NCBI GenBank assembly: GCA_004794655.1
Contig: SMMW01000576.1
Span: forward strand, 4,832,001 to 4,896,000
Source: Marisa cornuarietis
Taxonomy: Eukaryota > Mollusca > Gastropoda > Architaenioglossa > Ampullariidae
DNA: 64,000 nt
Direction: 5' to 3'
In this document: in pieces, positions 1-12,303 of the stretch
Layout: the number at the start of each line of letters is the position of its first letter
Position numbering within the stretch: the stretch's first letter is position 1
Made by a program: the position numbers and the translations under genes
The notes under the pieces: generated by a model
The model's database searches: none
What the model was told of the DNA's origin: nothing
The model's input: only the letters and a program-made list of their open reading frames with translations

Positions 1-105
1 AGATGATACACATATTCTGAACAGTTTTCCCCCCGACCCAGCAGTGGCTAGGAATGCGCTTCAACGACTTGAATCTTGTGTTGCGGTGAAGGCGTGGATG
101 ACCAG
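1..105 (+). mobile_element. CR1/L2-like LINE remnant, 5' piece of a split copy
   Basis: Reading forward, this edge encodes reverse-transcriptase residues that include an A-D-D-T-like catalytic stretch followed by VKAWMT. The same reading resumes at 2948 as WMTRNRLKLNDDKTEALLCG, so the copy was cut in two by the element at 106-2946. The copy extends left of the window. It is a dead fragment sitting in what should be a RAE1 intron. Confidence 0.8.
94..105. repeat. 12-bp target-site duplication, left copy
   Basis: GTGGATGACCAG occurs here and again at 2947-2958, exactly flanking the RTE-type insertion. The two copies are identical, and the bases just outside differ (c at 93, t at 2946; t at 106, g at 2959). 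A perfect duplication suggests a recent insertion. Confidence 0.85.
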
Positions 106-1856
106 TCAGTCAGTCGTCCCTTGCCTGGCACCTGGCGTTGGGGGGAGCACATGGATAGACGCGGCAGCTGATAGGGCCCGCCACTCTTGCCTGTTTTGGG
201 CAATAGTCAGCAGGTCCTGTACAGGACGACCAGTCCAGTCTTTGACGTTCGTAAGCCAGTTCTTTCTCTGACCACCGCAGCGTCGGCTACCCTCCAAAGT
301 GCCTTGAAGGATAGTCTTCGACAAGGTGTCGTGCCGGGTTACATGGCCAAAGAAGACCAGCTTACGTCGCTTGACTGTTGATAGTAGAGGTTCCTGGTGT
401 CCTACCAGTGTGGCAATCTTGTTTCTTACAAAGTCGTTGGTTTTGTGTTCTTTGTATGAGATCCGGAGCAGCCTCCTCAGACACTTGTGCTCGAATGCCT
501 GGATTCTCCTTTCTGTTTCGGCGAGTAGAGTCCACGTGTCGCATCCGTAGAGCAGGATCGGCACTACCAGGGATTTGTATAGCCTGTACTTGGTAGTGAA
601 CCTTATCTTGTGGCTATGCCAGATCCTATCTAGCCTAGCCATTGCTGCTGTTGCTGTTGCGATCCTGATGCGGATATCTTGCGTGGAGCTGCCGTCCTTG
701 GAGAGAGTGGCTCCCAAGTACTTGAAGCTGCTTACCTCTTCGAGCTGTACCCCGTTCATATAGATCTCTGCTTTGCCGTTGCCATTGATCATAACTTTGC
801 TCTTTTCTGTGCTTGTCTCCATTCCATATGCGTTTGAGCTGTCTGTCAGTCTGTTGGTGAGGTCTTGCAGTTCCTTGTTTGTACCTGCTAACAGATCTAT
901 ATCATCTGCAAAGCGTAGGTTGCAGATTGGTCTTCCACCGATTGAAATGGAGGTATAGTGGTCATGAAGAGCTTCAAGCATGATGTTCTCCAAGAATATA
1001 TTAAACAACACGGGTGATAGGGGACATCCTTGACGTACCCCTACTGTGGTACGAAAGTAAGCTCCTATTTGGTTGTTAAGCAAAACTGTACTCGTTGAGC
1101 TGTTATACAACGCTTCAACGACTTGGACAAGCCCTTCTTCAATGTTGAATTTCCGCATCACATGCCATAGCCCCTCGTGCCAGACTCTGTCAAATGCCTT
1201 CTTAAAGTCAATGAAGTTGTGGTAAAGGTCCCGCTGATGCTGCAGATGCTTTTCTATAAGAAGACGACAGTTGAAGATCTGCTCAACTGTGCTTCTACGT
1301 GGTCTGAAGCCAGCCTGTTCTTCTGCTAGCAGCTCTTCTGCGGTGGTTCTGATGCGGTTCTGTATGACCTTCAGCATGACTTTACTTGGGTGACTGATAA
1401 GGCTTATTGTTCTGTAGTTCTGACACTGTTTGCTGTTTCCTTTCTTTGGGAGGGGAATGATTAGTGACTGCGTCCATTCTCTGGGCCATTCCTTGCACTC
1501 CCAGACTCTTTGGCACAGAACAGTTAGGGCTTTTGTAGTTGCTTCCCCACCCTGCTTGAGCAGCTCAGCTGGTACATTATCAACGCCTGGTGACTTTCCT
1601 CCCTTCAGACTATGTACAGCTTTTTCGACCTCTTCCCGTAGGACTGGTATGTCTGCAGGTTCACTGTCTCTAGTCTGGTTGTTTTGGAGAATGTTGGCGT
1701 CGGTCTTCAGCTGGTAATTGTACAGGTCCTTGCAGTATTCTGTCCATCGGTTGAGTACAGCATTGCCTTCTGTGAGAAGGTGACCATTGCTGTCTTCGAT
1801 GACTGAGATCTTTTGCTGGTCTGTCTTAGTGAGGGTCTTTAGAAGTTGGTAGGCCT
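106..1856 (-). pseudogene. LINE reverse transcriptase domain
   Basis: I read an open frame from the frameshift near 1856 down to a TGA at 108-106. It contains the finger segment WPREWTQSLIIPLPKKG, then QAGFRPRRSTVEQIF, FKKAFDRVWHEGLW, GVRQGCPLSPVLFN and the catalytic FADD box at about 895-914 on the plus strand. A C-terminal region with RRLLRISYKEHKTN and GHVTRHD follows, as in RTE-type enzymes. The stop codon lies within the terminal CTGA repeat, so there is essentially no 3' untranslated region. The first methionine (1377) is well inside the domain and is not a real start. It is non-autonomous as it stands because of the frameshift and 5' truncation. Confidence 0.85.
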
Positions 1857-2946
1857 TTTGCTGTCACCTCGTGCCATTCCAACCTCTATGTCCTGGCACT
1901 GCTTCTCGATCCAGCTCTCTCTAGCTGCCTTCATCCCTTTCTTAATGGCACAATTCACTTCTTTGTATTTGGTTGCTGCTTCTGGTTTGCTTTTCTTTTC
2001 TCTCTTCAAGGCCCTCCTTTGGTCACAGAGGTCTAGTATGTCGTTCGTGACCCATGGCTGTTTCTTGTTTCTATGTCGCCCTAGAACCTCTTGGGCTGTC
2101 GACAGTAGCACCTCTTTGATGTTTCCAGAGAGGGTGTCTACATCACAGTCCACCAGGTTCAGTGCGCCAAATTTTCCGCCAACCGTGGCCTTGAAGACTT
2201 CTGCAACCTTTGGGTCTTGCAGCTTCTCCAAATCAAAGCGAATTCGGGGAGTGTTTGAGAGTCGCTTCGCTTTCAGCCTCAGCTTCAGGTTTGTTAGAAC
2301 AAGGTCATGGTCGCTGCCTATGTCAGCGCCTGGGTACGTCCTTGTCTTGGCCCTGTTGATGCTGGATTTGAAGCGTCTCGGCAGTAGGATGAAGTCGATC
2401 TGATTATGGACCAGTCCGTCTGGTGAGTGCCAGGTGGCCGTCCTTGATTTCTTGTGGGGATACAAGGTGTTGGCTAAGGTGAGTCTCTGGCTCTGTGCGA
2501 ACTCTAGGAGTCTGATGCCCCTGTCGTTGGTTTCACCAAGGCCAAATTTCCCCACCGTTCCTGCCCATTGCTGGTAGGCGTCTGGTCCGATCTTGGCGTT
2601 CCAGTCTCCGAGCACAACCAGGATGTCCTTTTTTGGAACTGCCTTCATAATCTTGTCCAGTTGTTGGTAGAATTCTTCCACTTCGTCGTCTCCATGTGTG
2701 GAAGTTGGAGCGTATACTTGGACAATGGTGACATTATGAGGCTTGGCTGAGACACGAATGGAGATCAGCCGGCTGGATACGGGTGTACAGCTGATGACGG
2801 CCGCGGCCACCTTCCTGTGCACAAGGAAGCCCACGCCGTACTCATGCCTGGTGTCCTCCCCACTGTACCACAGTCTGTGGCCGTCTTCCGTCACTGTTTC
2901 CCCAAATCCTGTCCATCTGACCTCCGCCAGTCCCACAATGTCCAAT
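1839..2946 (-). pseudogene. LINE endonuclease domain (exonuclease-endonuclease-phosphatase fold), truncated
   Basis: The reading frame runs from the truncated 5' end of the element to a stop at about 1839. It shows the hallmarks of the target-nicking endonuclease: GLAEVRW near the start (metal-binding Glu), VLGDWNAKIG in the middle, NQIDFILL, and a C-terminal SDHDLV box with the catalytic Asp-His. The first codon is TTG inside the frame, so the true start and about 30-40 residues are missing. The frame ends early because of a one-base loss in an A-run (plus-strand T-run 1856-1859); shifting frame there continues into the reverse transcriptase as KAYQLLKTLTK. It resembles invertebrate database proteins named craniofacial development protein 2-like, which are in fact such LINEs. 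Confidence 0.85.
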
Positions 2947-2958
2947 GTGGATGACCAG
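2947..2958. repeat. 12-bp target-site duplication, right copy
   Basis: Identical to 94-105. The interrupted CR1-like reading frame resumes directly through this copy. Confidence 0.85.
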
Positions 2959-3844
2959 GAATCGTCTTAAACTCAACGATGACAAGACAGAAGCGTTACT
3001 GTGCGGCCCCAGGGCCAGACGGGAGCAGATTGGCATTGGTGATGTGCAGGTCGGTGACGCCTCCATAGCCTTTGCTAACTGTACGGGATCTAGGGCTGTT
3101 TATTGATGCAGAGCTCTCCATGTGTAACCATGTTAGTTCTGTTGTGGCAAAATCCTACTACTTTTTGAGGACTTTAGGTAGACTACGGCCCATGTTGACT
3201 CAAGCTGCTGCCAACTCACTTGCTGTGGCTACCATCATATCCAGATTAGACTACTGCAATAGTGCATTGTGGGGTATACCTGCTACGCAGCTGGATCGAC
3301 TCCAAAGAGTTCAAAACACAGCCGCCAGGATTGTCACCCGTGCAAAGTCGTCCACTGAGCACATCACCCCTATCCTACAGAGCCTTCACAGTGAACAAGT
3401 GCATTGATCACAAAGTGCTTTCGATTGCACAGTCCTGCATGTTTAAAACTGCTCCTGACTATTTGCAAGAGATAGTTCCTCCTTACCAGCCGTCACGTGG
3501 TCTGCACTCTGGCTCCCAGGTGCGCTTTTGTCTCCCTGCAGTGGAAGACACAAACAAGAAGCGCACTGGAGCCAGGGCCTTCAAAAATGCGGCACCTAAA
3601 TTGTGGAATGCTCTGCCATCGTCACTGTCCACCATCACCTCACCAACCACGTTTCGAAAAAGACTGAAGACCCATCTGTTTATTTAAGACGGACTTAAAC
3701 AACCAAGCAACACTTCTGTCTTTATTTTTTACTTTCCTGGTGTTTTATCTATTTATTTACTTTTTTTATTATATTTCTTTATTTTTTTGTTTTTGCTGCG
3801 CAATGAGCATTCTTCTGAATGGATACCTGCGCATTAAAAATGGA

Positions 3845-3879
<35 letters not shown>

Positions 3880-3880
3880 G
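2959..3880 (+). mobile_element. CR1/L2-like LINE remnant, 3' piece with (ATC)n tail
   Basis: Continuation of the copy at 1-105. It encodes the C-terminal part of a reverse transcriptase: RDLGLFIDAELSM, ISRLDYCNSALWG, QRVQNTAARIVT, then APDYLQEIVPPYQPSR and LWNALPSSL...FRKRLKTHLF, ending with TAA at about 3685. Frameshifts near 3075 and 3395 break it, so it is inactive. An AT-rich 3' end is followed by an ATC microsatellite at about 3847-3879, the usual end of this LINE group. Confidence 0.8.
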
Positions 3881-4066
3881 TTCATTAACAGCACATAAGA
3901 TCACACCCCACTCTCATCTGTTCAATCTGCTGTGATCCACTCCTCTTTGTCCAGTGTAATTTACGTAACACCTATGGCCCTGCACCTTAACATGTTTTCA
4001 TTTTCATTAAACTTGCCGCTGATGTGCCTCCAGAATTTCATTCTCCAGTTTGCATTTTTTCACCAG

Positions 4067-7000
4067 GTGACTTCACCTCCTGATGACAGTGTCAGCTGTG
4101 TCAAGTTCAGCCCTGGGATTTTACCATCCACTTTTCTTATTGCCAGCAGCTGGGATAACAAGGTAGTGATTGTAGTTGCAGTGCTTGATACACAAATTGA
4201 AATTATGCTTCAACCAATTAAAATTTGACAAACTTTCCACCTTGAATAATAAGCTGCGTAGTAGTTTTAAGACATGCTGCTCAGTCTAGACAGTGCAGTG
4301 ATACCTCATGTTTATAACTTGCTTCAGGTCAGCTGTTGGGAGGTGCAGCAGAGTGGCCAGACAATCCCCAAGGCACAGCAGACGCATGCAGGACCAGTTT
4401 TAGATGTAGACTGGAGTGATGTAAGAAAAAGTCATGTCAATTTCCTGTTGCTTGTATTTGCATAAGCTAAATTTAAGGATTGAATTGTTTGTAAAATATG
4501 CCTGTGTGATCCATATAGTCACCTAGTCATCCACTGCAACATATGCTTGTGGACTTGGATGCAGGGATGCATATTCACACAAGCAAACGTGCATATGCCT
4601 CCACTCATATATCTATGCACTTAATCATCCAGAACTGTATTTTAGTAGAGTGTAGCAAAATTTGTATCAACGTCAATTTATTTTAATTTCACTTGCATTA
4701 TTATTTCTATTTTTACAGTCCAATTGCATATGCATAGATAGAATATGTGTGCAATAAAATCCATCTGTCTTATGAGATGCAGTAGTGCTTTTTTTCTTTT
4801 CCAGGATGGGACAAAGGTTTTTACAGCATCTTGTGACAAAACTGCAAAACTATGGGATTTAAACAGCAATCAGTTTGTTCAAGTAGCTCAGGTATGTGTA
4901 TAAGCTAAGAAGCATGCATATCCACTCAGAGAATAATATATGTTGCTTGGCAAGCACTTTGGATTGCTATAGAAATGTTTCTTTCAGTTGCCGAACCATT
5001 AAAAGAAATTAAAAGCTTATTAAAAGCTGTTGACACATATGCGATATCCCATGGATCTTGCTCTTTTTTGAAAATTCTTTTTATATGTTAATAATATGTG
5101 AGTGGAGATTTTTTAAAGTTACCAGGATACATCAAATATATAAAGATCTTTGTAGCACAAAGATGCCTCCACTCTGCTTACTGCAATTTCTATAGAAATG
5201 CTGCCTGATATGTTCTGTAAATACTATCTGGAAAAAACTGACACCATCAGGGCAGGGCTGGACCAAGAGTATCACAACCCTAGTTTTTTCTGGAATCCCT
5301 TTGATAGAGTTTGTGCATGTCACTGAGTCCCAGGTCAGGGAGACCATCACAAACTCTCCAAAGAAATCCTGTGCTTTGGACCTGATTCTAACATCTGCAT
5401 GATTTCAGTGACTTGATTCCAGTATCATTAGCATTATTAATCACTCCTTGTTGACTGGTGCTGTACCTCTGTTGTTTAAGTATGCCATCATCACCCCACT
5501 TCTAATGAAGCCCAGTCTCAAATCTAATAACCTCATAAACTATCACTCTAATTCCAGTCTTCCTTTTCTATTCAGAATACTTTAAAGTTGCTAGACCATG
5601 ACATACTTCTCCAGCTCTTTCATGTTACTTTTCATCTTTCTGGCATGTTCTGAACTGATTTTGGTCCTACCTAACTGATCGAACCCAGTCTTTGGTATTT
5701 GTAAGCATGTCATAGATAGTGTTGTGGGACTATGCTCCTCAAGGAGTAGCAAGGACTAAACTAATTGATTGTGTGCAATGCTCGCATCTTTGCCTGCTCC
5801 TTTGAAGTATTGGATGCCTCGAGGCTCTGTTCTTGGGGCTCTTTTATTCACTGTGTGCATTCAACCACTTGGTACCTGCAGTATCACATATGCTGATGAT
5901 ACACAATTGCTAGCATCTGGCCTTGCTTTCTGGCTTCAGCATGTCTTTACCACCACACAACACACAGTAGACTCTGTGAAAGCTTGGATGTCCATCAACA
6001 AATTGAACTGGAATGATGACAAAACTGAGGTCCATTCCAATTTTCTCTGCAAATAAGATGTGTATTATCTTCTACTACCTTTATTTTCTTTGGGGAAAAT
6101 GCCCCAGACCATATAAAATCTTTGTTGTTACCTTCAAAACGTCATTATCATTTGAATATATCAATGAATTTTGCATGGCCATCTTCCTCAACCGTTAGGA
6201 TCAGTCTCATCTGACTCTTCCCTTCAATGTCTGCCATCAAAAAGCTCATGTTTGCTTTTGTATTGTCCCAGCTGGATTACTGCAACTCTCTATTTGTCAA
6301 TATCCTTAACTGCCTACTGGGCAAACTTTAAAGGGCTCTGTTCTGCAGATGCTTCTTTTTCTTCTCAGTCACCACTGTGAGGAATTCTCTTCCAAGTGTC
6401 AACATTTCTACCTTTGAAGCCTTCAAATCCAGACTCAAAACCTGTCTTTTTAAGAAATATCTTGCATACTGTTCCACCCTCTCCTCAGTTCCTTATTTAT
6501 GCATTTAGTTTTCTTATGGTGTGATCTGTTGATGTGTATGTTTACTATATGGTTGACTTTTGTTTTTAGTCTTTCTTTTGCTGCGTATTTTGCTCACATC
6601 CACATGGTTAAATGCAATTTACAAATTCAGTTATTATAAATCATATGCAAAGGATGCTTTTTCATATTATAAGGGATATTATTGTGATATGCATGTTTAA
6701 ATATACATTAAATTGCATTGAAAAATATTTGTTACTTTGTATCAGTTTGTGAATTGCTTCATTGCAGCACGATGCTCCAGTGAAAACTGTTCACTGGATT
6801 AAGGCACAGAACTACAGCTGTCTCATGACAGGTAGTTGGGACAAGACTTTGAAGGTGAGACAATGTTGTGATGGAAGTCATTAGCTCATGATAAGAGATC
6901 CACCCTTCATGCATGCTTGGTCTCTTTCCTCTTTTTCTCTGTCTTTGTTTGTCTAACAGGTGGATCAATGGGTAATGATATAATAAAATGGATCAGTGGA

Positions 7001-10000
7001 TTAATAATACAAATAAAAAAGGGCACGGCAGCACTTTTTCTACTTGTAGCAGACTTGGATGCACACATATTCTGTCTTGCATTTGTGGGGAATGAAACAA
7101 TGTGTAGATTTTGTTTGTAATCTGCATAATTTCATTGGTGATAATGTTAATTTTTATTGTGACCTATACTGTTACAGTTTTGGGACACAAGATCAGCCAA
7201 TCCTATTCTGACCGTCAGCCTCCCAGAGAGATGCTACTGTGCAGATGTGGTGAGTGATGAGTGGGAATAAGGGGGAAATCAGTTAATAATTTATATGTAA
7301 GAAAGTTTAATATCAACTTGAGATTACTTGACACATTGAAATGTGAGAAAAGTGGAATCCTTTAGAGAGTACCAACATATTGTACATGCATAATAATAGC
7401 TGCCTAATGAAGGTCTGCATTAAGCTTATAACATGTCAGTCTTTTCACTGTGCACAAAACTGGCAAGCTAAAAACTGGTTGTGCAATTCTACAAAATCTT
7501 TTATATTTTTTCTTGGATTTTTCGATTCTTGTTGAACCTATAATTGCTATTAAAAAGTTCATAGTTTAGAGTTCTTTTCTGCTATGAAATGACTGCCATA
7601 AATTTCAGATTATTAGCCACGACTTTTTTCTCCAGCTTTAAACTCTGTGGCTTTTGCAGATTTTTCCGGATTTTTCAGGTTGCGATTAATTTTCGATGAG
7701 CTCCATGTTAAAGTGTTAGCTGTTAACATTGCATGCAATTGAAGCATTCAGGTCAGTTGCTGAAGCACACAAACTCATTATGCCAAAAATGAGATGAAAT
7801 GCCAACAGTGCAGCTTTCAAGTTGTATACCCTTGCAGCTTATAAACCAGCCAGTCTGGCTTATTTTTTAAAAAAGGAGAGATTTTTAAACAATTTAGTGG
7901 GTGTGGTTTACATACTGGACCACAATTTACAGTTTTTTGCTGTTCAGGACACTTTTGTGAACCAGATTTCAGAGCAATCCATGCCTTTCACTGAATGAAT
8001 TAACTATTCATTTTAGTTATTGCATGATCTGAAGATTAGAGAGCTCAACCACTTTGTTATATTGTCATCTTTATACCGTCCACAGAAATACCCTATGGCA
8101 GTAGTTGGAACAGCAGGTCGTGGACTTATCATATATCAACTTGAAAATCAGCCTCAGGAATTTAAACGAATGGAATCTCCACTAAAATATCAGGTAAAAT
8201 AGGCTTCATGGATATTTATTTTTAGCACCACAAGGCGCTCTAGAATGTAAATTTGGTTTATTAGATGATACAGATTGAAGACATTAATGGCTGAATAGCT
8301 TAAATTAAACACGCACTTATTTATGTAATCCTGCTTCAGTGTATAACAGTGAATTACATTAGGAACAGTTTGTTTCTGATCACTGTCTTTATTGTCTAAT
8401 TGATACTTTTCTAATCAATGAAGGGATCTTATACTTCATAAAGTGATTTCTTTTTGGTTTTGTTTTTTATTGAGACTTCATATTGGTATTTGGGATATGA
8501 CAACTATACCTCTACCTTTGCATGTGTAGGTGTTGGGAGAGATAGAGAGTCTTGACTGCATTTAATCTTTCCACTTACAATTTCTTTTTAGCATCGGTGT
8601 GTCAGCATTTTTCTGGACAAAAAAAGCAATGCCCCGACGGGCTTTGCTCTGGGCAGCATTGAGGGTAGAGTGGCCATTCAGTATGTCAATGCCACAAACC
8701 CTAAGGACAACTTTACCTTCAAGTGCCATCGGTCAAATGGAACTACCAACAATGTTCAAGATATCTATGCTGTGAGTTGACCAGTGTACTTAAAATAGAA
8801 ATCAGATGTGAAACTGGTCTGAATGCTGCTCAGATTGATTTTTTACTGCTATATTTTAGGCAAATCATTTATTTATATTTTTCTTGGTTTTGTTTTCTTG
8901 CACGTGACTCATTGTCTACTTTCAGATATAACAAAATACCTGATTAGTTGACTAATTTAGCTCCTAGAGGGAAGTTATTCATAGTAAAACAATCCCTAAA
9001 GAAGTCAACAATTTCTTCCCTTGTAGATTCCTTTATTTGTGCACAGTGTAATGTGTTTTGTGAAACTACCCAGTGAGCAAAACAATTTAGGTGTGAAGAT
9101 GTTTGCTGCTGTGGAAACAAATTGCATAGAAAGAGTTTAAAAAATCTGAATAGATCATCTTTGAAGGCAGTAGCCTTTAGTTTGCAGCAGAGGTAGTCTA
9201 GAATCAAAAATAATTTGAATCTTGAAGCAACCTCTTTTCTAAACACTTAAAATTATCATTTAAGGGTAACATATATTTAAATTGCAGTTGCATATGTTTC
9301 ACCATGTGTTGATAAACTTATGATCATTGAAGAATTAAAGTTAAGTGTAAACCATATTTTGTAAAAGATTGTAAAAGTACACCTACCATGCAAAATACAT
9401 AAACTTTCTTAAAGCTGAAATGACTTTGGTAAAATGTGTTATACACATATATCTTATGATGTATATTTTTGTGCTCTCTTCTGTTGGTTTTATTTTATTT
9501 TATTTTTTGCTTTTGTTTTTGTTTTTTTTTTACTTCTCTGTATAAATAGCAGGACACAAATATTAGTTGGATAAGACTTAAATAGCTGTTTTAATTTGTT
9601 TTTAAATACCTGTCATTAGGTGAACGACATTGCTTTTCATCCTGTCCATGGGACATTAGCCACAGTTGGCTCTGATGGCCGTTTCAGTTTCTGGGACAAA
9701 GATGCCCGCACAAAACTAAAGACATCAGAACAATTTGACCAGCCCATTACAACTTGTAACTTTAACGCTCAAGGCAATATCTTTGCCTATGCTTCCAGCT
9801 ACGATTGGTCCAAGGTATGTAAATGTGATCATGTATAAGAAAATCTCTTATTTACCTAAAGCATATCAGCTGTCCAAATGTTTTATCTTAGGTAGTCAAC
9901 TCTTGGGAAGGGTTAATTGTAGATTTGATAGAGACATAGCTTAATAAAGTAATTCTCAAAAAGGTGTAAATTTACAAGTTCTGATTTTGCATAAGTAGGC

Positions 10001-10153
10001 TGTGAGTGTAGGTGTGTTTTGTATTAGTAGATATTCATGTAATGAGTTTTTTTTTTTTTGCAGGGCCATGAGGGATATGACCCCCAGAAAATGAAGCCCC
10101 ATATTTTTTTACGCCCCTGCTTTGATGAACTGAAGCCTTCTAAGCGTACCTAA
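4067..10153 (+). CDS. RAE1: RAE1, WD40 mRNA export factor (5' exon outside window)
   Basis: Nine exons: 4067-4162, 4328-4420, 4805-4891, 6768-6854, 7178-7249, 8086-8193, 8592-8771, 9620-9814, 10064-10153, giving 335 residues to the TAA. All borders are GT-AG and every intron is phase 0. The protein follows animal RAE1 almost residue by residue: [97 protein letters not shown] and the C-terminal [15 protein letters not shown]1 is a seven-bladed WD40 propeller that binds the NUP98 GLEBS motif at nuclear pores and has mitotic spindle roles (family knowledge). Human RAE1 is 368 residues, so about 30 N-terminal residues are encoded upstream. The tail after SKGHEG is diverged. LINE remnants occupy introns at 1-3880 and 5205-6640. 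Confidence 0.96.
5205..6640 (+). mobile_element. CR1/L2-like LINE remnant in RAE1 intron 3
   Basis: A badly decayed reverse transcriptase can be followed in shifting frames: [87 protein letters not shown] and [14 protein letters not shown]. The order matches the reverse transcriptase of this LINE class and spans most of the domain. Many stops and indels show it is old. It resembles the copy at 28230-29045. It lies between RAE1 exons ending 4891 and starting 6768, in sense orientation. Confidence 0.75.
7250..8085 (+). other. RAE1 intron between exons 5 and 6
   Basis: AT-rich intronic sequence. I see no coding exon or clear repeat. The other large RAE1 gaps (8194-8591, 8772-9619, 9815-10063) are likewise AT-rich introns without recognised content. 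Confidence 0.6.
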
Positions 10154-10273
10154 TTGCAGTTCGTTGAGCATCTGAAAGATGTTTCTCAAGGTAGTACCTC
10201 AGAAGGGAACACCAGGAAAGGTCCTCCTTGTGTCAAAAGTAGATTAAGTGCAGAGAGACTGCAGAGTGCCTAC

Positions 10274-10279
10274 AATAAA
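10274..10279 (+). terminator. possible RAE1 poly(A) signal
   Basis: AATAAA 121 bases after the RAE1 stop codon. A second AATAAA at 11505-11510 is an alternative, giving a longer 3' untranslated region. Confidence 0.45.
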
Positions 10280-12303
10280 ATCATGCTTTTGACACGGTGT
10301 TTGTGGCATCTGCTATTTGCTAAATGACCAGTTTTTGTCACGTTCTGTTTCACATCTCAGTTACAGAAAAGGTGGACCACTTGAGCTGTATTTCTCAAAT
10401 ATTACCCTGCAAAGAAGTGAAGAAGAGATCTTATAAGAATGTTTCAAGCTGCCCACGGTGATCTTGACGATTTGACATCAGTTATTATTAGCATATGCCA
10501 TTTAGAATTTCTGTCTCACAAATGTCACCAGCTAGACCATTCAGAAGCTGTTCATTATTCCACATGAGATGTTCAGATCTTTAGGTTTATCAGCAGCAAA
10601 GAGTTGTCAAGCTTAAACTGGTCTTCAGTCTGTGCAGTTTTGTAAAAGATCTACAATTGAGGGCATCTTGTTTATGCATGGGGGGGTGGAGGTGGTGTGT
10701 GATGCATTCATGTGTGTGTGGGCTCAATGTTCTTAAATGCCGAACAAAAAAGCAGCGCCTGTGCATGTTAATGTGTGTATGTGTGTGTTGTTTTTTTCAT
10801 GTGTGCATGTCTCTCATGCCTTGTTAGACCTGGTGCAAAAAGCCTCTTTTGTTAATACTTGGAAGGAAAATTGTTGAGAACTTTATGTGCAAGTGGATAC
10901 TCAGCTCTAATTTTTTAGTCAGGTTTGTGGCCTTTCATCATTCCTGAATTTTTTTTCTTTGTTTTTTTAGAACACTAGATTTTAAGTGTAGGTCTGAGCT
11001 CTTTTCCCCACAGCATTTGATGATAGCCTTTTTATAAATCACTTCTTGTTTTAATTTTGAGGGTAAGTAGTTTGCAAATAAATTGTTAGAAAAGATTTCA
11101 ATTTTGTATTTTGCTATCACGAATGTACATATTGAAGTATGAAATATGATAGTATGGTGAGTGCTTGATGTTTCTGAAGTAAGGGCTTATGTTGTTGATA
11201 AAAGGTAATCTTAGCCAAGGTGGCACAAGCACAATCAACTATGAATTAAGCACCAATTGGCTCAGTTAGAAAAGGCGGTTATGTTTCCCAGGTGTGTAAA
11301 CATCAGAGGACTGCCAGAGTAAGGGTTGTTAGCCATGCGTGCATTTTTTTACTAGTTCTTTTGACAGTGGTTATCTTTTAACGAAGATGCAATGCAAGGC
11401 AAATGCGCTGCACTGCTGACCTGTGTCAAATTAATGTGTTCAGGTGTTGCTCACTATTAGTGATGCATATTGCATTATTTTTGCTTCTGTGCGAAAGAAA
11501 GAAAAATAAAAAGACAATGTTGAACTTTAAGCATACTTTTTGTTGCTGAGGGTTTTTTTTGTTTTTTGTTTTAGAATGAGACTGAGTTCTTTTCGAATTC
11601 TTCTGTTTGGTGCCACATTGTCCATGCATTTTCCTTTGACTCTCATTAAGCTCAAAAGCACCTGAAGAATTCTGAATAGGAAAGGCAAGTTGCTGCTGAT
11701 ATTTTAGAGATGGTTAATGCAAGCGAAACTATTTGTGCAGTTTAAGACCAATTTGACCTATTTCTGATTATTTTTGTAATTGCACATGCATGGCATTAAT
11801 TTACAGAAGATAAGTGCTTAAAGTACAAAATAAGTGTAATTTATAATTTCCTGATGAGACATTATATGATTTGAAGAATTTTTTAAGAAAACAAGTATAG
11901 GGACACCGCTGGTGTACTAGGGCTTATCTGAAAATAATGATTATGACATTCTCTGTCTTTCTCAGTGTGACTGCGTCTTCTATCACAAGAGGAATTAGGG
12001 AAAGAGCTCAGCAGATCAAGAATTTTTGTCTCCTTTGTGAGCTTTTCACCTAGACTACAGTGAACATGTGCAAGGTTGTTTTAAAATGGTTGACTTAGGT
12101 CGGCCCCACACCTTATTGTCTATACAAGGCATAGTCCAAGATAGAAATTCTTCTTCAGCTCACAAATCATTATATACTTATAAACATAACATATATACCC
12201 ATATGATATTTAACACACCTACACCCTCATACATACACATGAACTTCCCTGACAAAAATGCCAGGTAATACAAAATAGACCTACAAGTCCCTGTGCCTTT
12301 TAT

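Larger units (their letters stand above)
106..2946 (-). mobile_element. RTE-type non-LTR retrotransposon, 5'-truncated, nested in an older LINE
   Basis: On the minus strand this encodes an apurinic-like endonuclease followed by a reverse transcriptase, the order found in RTE/BovB-type LINEs. The 5' end starts inside the endonuclease reading frame at LDIVGLAEVRW, with no upstream start, so the element is 5'-truncated as is usual for target-primed integration. The 3' end is a short CTGA-type repeat (about 106-116 on the plus strand), and a 12-bp duplication flanks both ends. One frameshift near 1851-1862 separates the two domains; otherwise the coding sequence appears open. The clade name is inferred from domain order, the short 3' end and motif style. 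Confidence 0.88.
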
